This document shows positions 5,901-9,933 of a stretch of 9,933 nucleotides of DNA, in pieces (within the stretch, counting starts at the first letter, position 1; every line of letters begins with the position of its first letter). Origin of the DNA: Verrucomicrobia subdivision 3 bacterium UBA7542 (GTDB lineage Bacteria; Verrucomicrobiota; Verrucomicrobiia; Limisphaerales; UBA11358); contig DLMG01000015.1 in the NCBI GenBank assembly GCA_002479245.1, forward strand, positions 1 through 9,933. The letters run 5' to 3'. Below the pieces are notes generated by a model, which worked only from the letters and a program-made list of their open reading frames with translations, was not told the origin of the DNA and made no database searches. The position numbers and the translations under genes are program-made.

Positions 5901-6807
5901 GCGTTGAGGCGGCGTAAACGCCGCGCTCCGCTTCGCGCTTCAAAAGACCGAGCTCGCCCGCCGGCGGCAAGGTGACGGAAACAATTTCTTCGCGCGAAAT
6001 TTGCGTGAACGGATCGAAATGGCGCAGGGATTCAAGTTCGTCGCCGAAAAATTCGAGCCGCACCGGCCACGGGCTGGTAAGCGGCCAAACGTCGAGAATG
6101 CCGCCGCGCAGGGCGATTTCACCCTTTTGCGTGACCTGGGCTTCCGGTTCGCAGCCTTGCGCTTCGAGCCATTCGATCAAGTCGAGTGGATTAATTTTAT
6201 CGCCGCGGGCAAGTGTGCGGGTGCGTTTTTGAATTTCACCGGGTGGAAAAGTTTTTTGCAAAAGCGCGGTGACGCTGGTGACGACCATGGTTGAGGGTTG
6301 AGCCGCCTGCGCTCCGCTTCGTCGCGCCGTGGGGTTGAGAGTTGAGAGTTCGGACAACTGGACCAGCGTTTGGAGCCGGTCGCTGATGGTGTCGGCATGC
6401 GGGAGTTTGCCTTCGTGCGGCAGCACGTCCCAAGCGGGGTAGAAAAACGGCGAGGATGGAGCCGTCTTCGCTGCGCTTCGCCGCGCCAAGGGATGGAGGA
6501 TGGAAGATGAAGCTTCGACAACTAGAGGCTGTGGACTGTGGACTGCGGACTCAAAACTCAACCACGTTTCAATGTCCTGTTGAAAACTTTCCTGCGTCTT
6601 GAGATTGTCGGTCACGATGACAATCGGGCGGCGCGGGGAAATTTTCCGGAGCAGGGCCGCAAAAAACGGCTGCGCCGCCTGGCTGACACCCGCGCAGGTC
6701 AACGCTCCGCCATTCTCCAGTCGCCGCGCAAGGGATTGCACAGCGGGAGCTTTCGAGATGTCAGCGAACAAGCTGCTTGTCGCCGACGCTGCCGCGTTTT
6801 GCGCCAA
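2959..6807 (-). CDS. mfd: Transcription-repair coupling factor Mfd, expanded by in-frame repeats
   Basis: ATP-driven DNA translocase that removes RNA polymerase stalled at lesions and recruits UvrA for nucleotide excision repair. The UvrB-like module spans about 1-365 and includes [20 protein letters not shown] and [16 protein letters not shown]. The RNA-polymerase-interacting (CarD/Tudor-like) domain is about 555-640 ([20 protein letters not shown]). The helicase motor is about 640-1070: Walker A GDVGFGKT (732-739), DEEQ (833-836), SATPIPRT (859-866), [12 protein letters not shown] (971-982), YQLRGRVGR (1001-1009). The TRG motif is about 1044-1070. The C-terminal D7 domain is about 1100-1282. 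At 1282 residues it is longer than E. coli Mfd (1148); about 160 residues come from seven repeat-derived insertions, listed separately. The start is TTG at 6807: an in-frame stop lies shortly upstream, a nearby ATG (6836) is out of frame, and no Shine-Dalgarno is visible. It follows two glycosyltransferase genes on the same strand after 95 bp. Confidence 0.97.
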   Translation of the reverse strand: MAQNAAASATSSLFADISKAPAVQSLARRLENGGALTCAGVSQAAQPFFAALLRKISPRRPIVIVTDNLKTQESFQQDIETWLSFESAVHSPQPLVVEASSSILHPLARRSAAKTAPSSPFFYPAWDVLPHEGKLPHADTISDRLQTLVQLSELSTLNPTARRSGAQAAQPSTMVVTSVTALLQKTFPPGEIQKRTRTLARGDKINPLDLIEWLEAQGCEPEAQVTQKGEIALRGGILDVWPLTSPWPVRLEFFGDELESLRHFDPFTQISREEIVSVTLPPAGELGLLKREAERGVYAASTHTEQAATELSSPRNNLAAKRSQGRAPLATLLDYLPRETIFLLCEPEQLATRADEYAQEIPDADPFFIGWTDFLIELNRRGFTSVKLADQEMDGTPASGTAQIAATDDQRAVPEAGAPIFTSLDAFRPLGERAPDPQIAEAQRREFFNQLHRWLRQGHAVHVFCNNDGERQRFKEIWNELGLGRESKDESREPDSLPPSTLDPRPSTHLGSLARGFLCDEAKLVVVTDAEIFGRYKIQRPRRLKSPQALATRSALDIDFTELEEGDLVVHLQYGIGKFLGLKNLPAGSSRHPSTFNPQLSTGTECLVIEYAPRHPGDEPPKLYVPVTEAHLVGKYVGVGKVRPPLNTLGGRRWNKAKEQAGRAVRDVAAELLQIQAARESQPGHAFPADVPWQREFEGAFVFEETPDQLRAIGETKFDMERPKPMDRLICGDVGFGKTEIAIRAAFKAVLGGKQVAVLVPTTVLAQQHFNTFRERMADYPVRIELLSRFRTHREQQHVVRDLAAGAVDIVIGTHRLIQSDIVFKELGLVVIDEEQRFGVLHKEKFKRLRTLVDVLTLSATPIPRTLYLALTGARDMSTIQTPPQDRLPVETIVVQYDERVIRDAIQRELNRGGQVFFLHNRVMTIETMRSKLQMLVPHARVVVGHGQMESDELEEVMTKFVNGEADVLLSTTIIESGLDIPNANTIIIDRADRFGLSDLYQLRGRVGRYKHQAYAYLLLPRHVSLLTDVRKRISAIRQYSTLGSGFKIAMRDLEIRGAGNLLGSEQSGHITAVGFELYCQLLKQSVAVLKGEKVKTRVEVRVALDFLPLNPTESEDNEPLTRPAATLSPLGRGEGMSSRDPQNFSLSTPKGERVGVRGASKSEAGMTAAFLPHHYVTEPQHRIEMYRKLAQATDKAALESLTRELRDRFGPLPPAVELLLQVAELKILASEKAVTNLEVKDDKLMLTRHGDFITLGGKFPRLTKKGAKARLKEIKKLLLAI
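3332..3450. repeat. Bipartite inverted repeat inside mfd (residues about 1120-1159)
   Basis: The outer arms CCCCTCACCC (3332-3341) and GGGTGAGGGG (3441-3450) are perfect complements. Next inward, CCCTCTCCCC (3345-3354) matches GGGGAGAGGG (3419-3428). The right arm carries an extra mini-hairpin GGCCGCAGGCC (3430-3440). Each half also folds locally: CCCTCTCC (3345-3352) with GGAGAGGG (3364-3371), and CCCTC (3401-3405) with GAGGG (3424-3428) around CCCGC/GCGGG. Repeats of this CCCTCACCC...GGGTGAGGGG type are, from memory, widespread in bacterial intergenic DNA. Here the element is translated ([21 protein letters not shown]) as a linker between the TRG motif region and D7. Confidence 0.9.
5002..5036. 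repeat. Heptamer tandem tract inside the RNAP-interacting domain of mfd
   Basis: Five consecutive 7-bp units on the plus strand: GGTTGAG, AGTTGCG, GGTTGAA, GGTTGAA, GGATGAC. In the coding sense they give [11 protein letters not shown] (residues about 591-602). The tract sits between GLKNLPAG and ECLVIEYAP, that is, between beta strands of the CarD/Tudor-like domain, where other Mfd proteins have a shorter loop. Confidence 0.85.
5285..5356. repeat. Inverted heptamer repeat (4 + 4 units) inside mfd
   Basis: Four exact GTCGAGG units (5285-5312) are followed after 16 bp by four units in inverted orientation: CTCTCGA, CTCTCGT, CTTTCGA, CTCTCGA (5329-5356). The arms can pair over nearly 28 positions. 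Most differences are G·T in plus-strand sense, with one T·T mismatch. The whole unit is 72 bp, a multiple of three, and is read as [20 protein letters not shown] plus PRPST (residues about 484-508) in the linker before the RNAP-interacting domain. Confidence 0.9.
5830..5935. repeat. Cluster of three palindromic modules inside mfd
   Basis: Three hairpin-forming modules lie in a row: GCGGCCTTGAGACCGC (5830-5845, one mismatch), CCGCG (5850-5854) with CGCGG (5864-5868), and the perfect palindrome GCGGCGTAAACGCCGC (5909-5924). The last is flanked by GTTGAG on one side and by GCGCTCCGCTTCG (5923-5935) on the other. The same 13 bp recur in the 30-bp core at 6303-6332. The segment is translated as roughly residues 291-326 ([20 protein letters not shown] onward) within the UvrB-like module. 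Confidence 0.8.
6289..6353. repeat. Heptamer tract with embedded 30-bp core, copy 1
   Basis: Two GGTTGAG units (6289-6302), a 30-bp core (6303-6332) and three more units GGTTGAG, AGTTGAG, AGTTCGG (6333-6353). In coding sense it reads [19 protein letters not shown] (residues about 152-173). Compared with E. coli Mfd, where this spot is the short PTMQRG, it lengthens the loop by about ten residues. The core is 24 of 30 identical to the core at 6462-6491 and is inserted at the same heptamer phase. Confidence 0.88.
6454..6511. repeat. Heptamer tract with embedded 30-bp core, copy 2
   Basis: One GGATGGA unit (6454-6460), a 30-bp core (6462-6491 when cut at the same phase as copy 1) and three units GGATGGA, GGATGGA, AGATGAA (6491-6511). 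In coding sense it reads [19 protein letters not shown] (residues about 99-118). The flanking heptamer family differs from copy 1 (ATGGA type versus TTGAG type) although the core, its orientation and its reading frame are shared. Confidence 0.88.
6529..6563. repeat. Degenerate heptamer tract in mfd
   Basis: Units CTGTGGA, CTGTGGA, CTGCGGA, CTCAAAA, CTCAACC run without a gap. The first three are near-identical, the last two degraded. They encode [12 protein letters not shown] (residues about 82-93), immediately before copy 2 of the core tract, so residues 82-118 are almost wholly repeat-derived. Confidence 0.75.
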
Positions 6808-6902
6808 GCACAGGGAACTTTGCAGCGGAAAATCATTTAGTCAAGCGGCGGACGCTCAGGCAGAACACGATCGGCCTGATTAAAAATGCGGGGGTCGTGC
6901 CG

Positions 6903-8537
6903 TCAGGGCGAGTTTGTGTGGACGGTGGAACGCCAGCCGCTGGTGATGGTTAATGGCATGTTTTCCATCGAACTGACCGGGTTGGTCGTAGGATCAACGA
7001 GCGTTACAGCATTGGTAATATGATAGACGAGGAAATAGCTGAATTTGGCGCCCCAAGCGTCCGAATAAGGTCGGTCAGCCCAACCTTCCGGTCCATTGGG
7101 AGCCGGAGGTAAATCGGCTGGCGGGGCTTCGTTGGGCTGCGGCATGGGGACACTGCCGACGATCCAGACGCTATGTCCGGAACGAAGCGTGGTTTCCACC
7201 TGTTTCAACACCGGTTCGATAACGTTGGTCATCTGAAGTTTTGATTTGAGCAGGTCGTAGCGGTGAAACCGATAATCTTCCAGTGGCGGCAGGGTCGTCC
7301 AAGGCTCGGCTCCACGGTAATAATGCCCAAAGGTGATGCCATAATACCATGGATGAACGATAATCAAGTCGTTGGGCCTGGCATTTTGTGAAATTTGCGC
7401 GGCCACCAGGTCGCCGTTCGTTTGCCGCTGCTTCAAGGCAGATTGTGCCGATGGATAAGCAAGCAACGCGACGACAACGGCAATTACCAGCACTCCCATG
7501 CGCGCTGCCTGGTGGATTCGCGGCAAAATTACGTCGCAACCAACCACTGCGAAACCCATCGCTGGAATATAATACCAGCGTTGGGTGGGCAAGCCCATCC
7601 ACTTGACAAAAAAACCGAATCCGGTCAGGCCAATTACCAGAGCAATACTGGCGAACAAAAGCAAATCCTGCTGAACCCGTGTTTCATTGGGCGAAATTTT
7701 TATCAAGCCGCAGCCCAGGCCAAGTAATGCCGTGATCATGACCAGAACCAACCAGACACCCACCATCATTCCAGTCGCATCAGCAATCCGGCTCATAAAG
7801 CCGGTAAAATCAACCCCGGTTTTGCTCACCATCCACCAGCTTTGCGCGTGACGCATGGGATTGACGTAGGGCAGCAAAGAAAGCGCCGCTGGCAATCCGA
7901 TGCTCAAGACGCCAATCGCCCTGCCTGGTTGGTGTCGGCGAATACAAACAACCGCACCGGCGATACCAATGGCCAGCAAAAAAAATGCGTTTTGGTAAAG
8001 AGTCTGCACGCTCAACACCGCGGCCATAACGGCGGGCAAACCGCGACGCATATTTGGCGTTTCAATGAAACGCCAGATCAACGACATCGTGAGCAAAATA
8101 AACCCGGTCGCCAAGCCGTAGGCCCGGATGGAATCACCATATCGAATGACTGTGAAATTCAAGCCGGCGAGCGCCAGTGAGAGCAGTGGCAACCCCTGGT
8201 CCATCGTCCGGCTGGCAACCCAAAATGCCGCCAGCAATAACAGTCCGCAACCCAGCCCCAGAATTCGCAGACCTATATCTGTGGTTCCGAGTCCCGCAGC
8301 CGACCAAATTCGCACCAGCGAGGGAAACAGAATGGGGCAATGATCATGCGGCAGCGCTTCCCAGACCTGTCCCAAGGATGGAAGCGTCGCGATGCTTTTG
8401 ACGGATATTTCATCGCGCCAGAGGCCTCCGGCATGAATTAGATAAAAGAAATGCAGCCAGACAGCGGCGACCGTGGCCAAAATTGCCACCATCCATTCCG
8501 TCTGGCGCAAAAATGGTTTTTGAAGCGGGGTGGCCAT
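6903..8537 (-). CDS. Large membrane glycosyltransferase, GT39/PMT-like
   Basis: Integral membrane protein of 544 residues, probably transferring a sugar from a polyprenyl-phosphate donor on the periplasmic side. After the first membrane segment (about 15-36) comes GGLWRDEISV (37-46); an acidic pair in WRDE in the first external loop is the typical catalytic signature of this superfamily. It is followed by VWEALPHDHCPILFPSLVRI and about ten further hydrophobic segments up to about residue 361. Residues 363-544 form a soluble, Pro-rich extracytoplasmic domain (HPWYYGITFGHYYRG, DAWGAKFSYFLVYHI). The ATG at 8537 lies 7 bp after the stop of the preceding glycosyltransferase gene, with no clear Shine-Dalgarno, so translation is probably coupled. 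Donor and acceptor cannot be told from sequence; protein, lipid or surface-glycan modification are all possible. Confidence 0.85.
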   Translation of the reverse strand: MATPLQKPFLRQTEWMVAILATVAAVWLHFFYLIHAGGLWRDEISVKSIATLPSLGQVWEALPHDHCPILFPSLVRIWSAAGLGTTDIGLRILGLGCGLLLLAAFWVASRTMDQGLPLLSLALAGLNFTVIRYGDSIRAYGLATGFILLTMSLIWRFIETPNMRRGLPAVMAAVLSVQTLYQNAFFLLAIGIAGAVVCIRRHQPGRAIGVLSIGLPAALSLLPYVNPMRHAQSWWMVSKTGVDFTGFMSRIADATGMMVGVWLVLVMITALLGLGCGLIKISPNETRVQQDLLLFASIALVIGLTGFGFFVKWMGLPTQRWYYIPAMGFAVVGCDVILPRIHQAARMGVLVIAVVVALLAYPSAQSALKQRQTNGDLVAAQISQNARPNDLIIVHPWYYGITFGHYYRGAEPWTTLPPLEDYRFHRYDLLKSKLQMTNVIEPVLKQVETTLRSGHSVWIVGSVPMPQPNEAPPADLPPAPNGPEGWADRPYSDAWGAKFSYFLVYHITNAVTLVDPTTNPVSSMENMPLTITSGWRSTVHTNSP

Positions 8538-8544
8538 GATTTAT

Positions 8545-9933
8545 TCAATGACTGTTCACTGTGGTTTTACGTTGATAAACCTCCAGGCCGCTCCCATGAA
8601 TATCCTTGCCATAGCGCGCAACCCATTTTGCACCCAAAGCATAAACGGTTTGGGTTGGCGAAATAATGTCAGCCATCCCGGCCAGTGTGTAGTTGGTTTG
8701 ATACGAATCCCACCAATTGAAAATTTCCGGGTCTGAATCAGGTCGGCGGTTCCAGGACATGATGTTGTCGGCAAAGACGACGAATTCCGGTTTGCGCGTT
8801 TCGATGTCGCTGATCATTTCGTGTTGCATTTTCAAGGCGAACGGCTGCGGTTCCATCAGGCCATAAGTGTAAATGTAACCGGTCGCGGAATGGCGGTGCG
8901 CGAGAAAATAAATTTCCGGTTCCGAGCCGAGCACGGCCACGCGGGCGTCCGGCCCCGAGTTGTTGTAGATGTATTGGGCAATGATCTCCGCTTCCGGCAA
9001 CGGGTCGGCGCCATAGGTGCCCCGCGCAATTTGCGTCAGTGGCTCCGCAAACCACATCGGGCTCCGGACGATGATCGTTGTCGTCACCATCAGCGCGCAA
9101 CTCCAGACCGGCCAGTCGCCCAGTCGGGACTTGTTTGCCTTTCGATTCCCAAGCCGGCTTGCTCCACTGATGGCACAGCCGGCCAGCAACGCCGCCGCTG
9201 GCAGCGTCAGAAGGAAATAATGTTTCCGAAAATAAAAACCGGGAACGGCGGTCAGCGCCGCCGCCAGGATGAATCCAAGCAGCCAAAGGCGGGTAGGCCG
9301 CAATCGGTCGTCGAACCAGACCAAACCCAAACCCGCGGCCGCTATCAGCCACAGCAGCGGATCCGCCCCGGCCAGGTGACAAATCCGCCACCAAAACAAT
9401 CGCGGCGCCTGGGCAATGGGGACGACCGATTCATATTGCCGGGCGTATTCCGTCGTCCAAAACCAAAATTTTCCAAAAACTCCCGCGTGCCAGAGAATCA
9501 GGCAACACAGACCGAACGGCAGCACCAGTCCCGTCCCCAGTATCGCAACCGGCCAGAACCGTTTGAGCACGGAGGATTGGGTTTGGCCAAGCCGGTCCAC
9601 CGCAAAAGCAACCGCCGCCCACAAACCGATGAACGCGACATGTTGCTTCATTAAAATGCCAACACCGAACAGCAAACCGGCGGCGAACACAATCAGCCAG
9701 CGGGCGTTCTGCCGCGCCTTCCACATCAGGCACAGGCCGGCGGTGGCAAAGAACGCGGCGAAATGCGTGGCGTGCCCGGCCAGTCCCAGCATGGCCGGAC
9801 TGGCAGCCATCACGGCGTAGGAAGTGGCGGCGGCCATCCCTGCCGTCCAGTCGAGAATTTGTTTGCCCAGCCAGAAAAGCATCAGCGCCGTCAGCGTCGT
9901 CATGCACAGCACGCCAAAATGAATGCCCGCCGG
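8545..9933 (-). CDS. GT39/ArnT-like membrane glycosyltransferase, 5' end beyond the window
   Basis: Open from the right edge (reading PAGIHFGVL...) to TGA at 8545, giving 462 visible residues. An internal GTG at 9912 is unlikely to be the start because the frame and family-like sequence continue upstream. The visible part has alternating hydrophobic segments (GMAAATSYAVMAASPAMLGL, GHATHFAAFFATAGLCL, WLIVFAAGLLFGVGILMK and others, about eight or nine), then a soluble C-terminal domain with PEAEIIAQYIYNNS, VLGSEPEIYFLAHRHSATGY and PEFVVFADNIMSW. That domain type recurs in family 39-like glycosyltransferases of the dolichyl-/polyprenyl-phosphate sugar group. The N-terminal catalytic acidic motif would be off the window. 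It is paired with the following glycosyltransferase in a tight operon, suggesting work in the same glycan pathway. Confidence 0.85.
   Translation of the reverse strand, partial: PAGIHFGVLCMTTLTALMLFWLGKQILDWTAGMAAATSYAVMAASPAMLGLAGHATHFAAFFATAGLCLMWKARQNARWLIVFAAGLLFGVGILMKQHVAFIGLWAAVAFAVDRLGQTQSSVLKRFWPVAILGTGLVLPFGLCCLILWHAGVFGKFWFWTTEYARQYESVVPIAQAPRLFWWRICHLAGADPLLWLIAAAGLGLVWFDDRLRPTRLWLLGFILAAALTAVPGFYFRKHYFLLTLPAAALLAGCAISGASRLGNRKANKSRLGDWPVWSCALMVTTTIIVRSPMWFAEPLTQIARGTYGADPLPEAEIIAQYIYNNSGPDARVAVLGSEPEIYFLAHRHSATGYIYTYGLMEPQPFALKMQHEMISDIETRKPEFVVFADNIMSWNRRPDSDPEIFNWWDSYQTNYTLAGMADIISPTQTVYALGAKWVARYGKDIHGSGLEVYQRKTTVNSH

Noticed and set aside
5285..6563. Heptamer tracts as a possible CRISPR array or minisatellite locus
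   Set aside because: Units are 7 bp with no spacers of uniform length, they lie inside a conserved gene, and no cas genes are present.
2959..6807. mfd as a repeat-broken pseudogene
   Set aside because: The frame is open for 1282 codons and every helicase, RID and D7 motif is intact, so the insertions appear tolerated.
6702..6836. ATG at 6836 as an alternative start upstream of mfd
   Set aside because: It is out of frame with Mfd and its frame stops after about 45 codons; the only in-frame options are TTG at 6807 and two CTG codons just upstream.
6857..6878. CAGGC/GCCTG hairpin in the gap before mfd as a terminator
   Set aside because: A five-base stem with a 12-nt loop, and no T-run on the minus strand after it.
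8738..9654. Open frames overlapping the 5'-truncated glycosyltransferase (plus 8821-9654, minus 8738-9394)
   Set aside because: The translations are low-complexity, rich in Arg/Gln/Gly, without motifs, while the glycosyltransferase frame is hydrophobic and family-like across the same bases.

Overview
The window looks like a chromosomal segment of a Gram-negative bacterium, most likely a member of the Verrucomicrobiota (Pedosphaera/Limisphaerales type). This is inference. The pointers are an integrase with the NALRH and GNSP box variants, a tandem pair of large GT39-like membrane glycosyltransferases, and a housekeeping gene (mfd) full of heptamer tandem repeats and palindromic modules of a kind I associate with that group. 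Two lipoprotein signal peptides fit an organism with an outer membrane.

Layout from left to right. (1) Positions 1-1495 look like the edge of an integrated element lying mostly beyond the left end. A tyrosine recombinase (163-1434, minus) sits directly after the 3' end of a tRNA-Pro(CGG) gene (1495-1572, minus, CCA encoded). It is followed by a small partial gene (1-166, minus) whose ATG overlaps the integrase stop as ATGA. A near-consensus promoter between the tRNA and the integrase places the start of transcription almost on the integrase start codon. (2) Positions 1573-1719 are the probable tRNA promoter region. (3) Two plus-strand lipoprotein genes follow: a PEGA-domain lipoprotein (1720-2460) and a DUF6567-like small lipoprotein (2522-2920), the second with its own plausible promoter. 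(4) Positions 2959-9933 are all minus strand. In transcription order they are a 5'-truncated GT39-like glycosyltransferase (8545-9933), a second large membrane glycosyltransferase (6903-8537, 7-bp gap) and mfd, the transcription-repair coupling factor (2959-6807, TTG start).

The most striking signal is inside mfd. At least seven separate repeat-derived segments are read through in frame: heptamer tandem tracts, two copies of a 30-bp core embedded in heptamers at the same phase, a palindrome cluster, and a 119-bp bipartite inverted repeat. Together they supply about 160 of the 1282 residues. All lie in the UvrB-like module, inter-domain linkers or the RNA-polymerase-interacting domain; none lies in the helicase motor. 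Without them the protein would be close to the usual Mfd length. The heptamer arithmetic (7 and 3 share no factor) means one tandem tract yields the same cyclic heptapeptide in every frame, which explains how such tracts can be tolerated in a coding sequence.

I saw no CRISPR array, insertion-sequence transposase, rRNA or anti-phage operon. The only stretch near 300 bases without a protein gene is 1435-1719, which holds the tRNA, two promoter regions and two small dyads.
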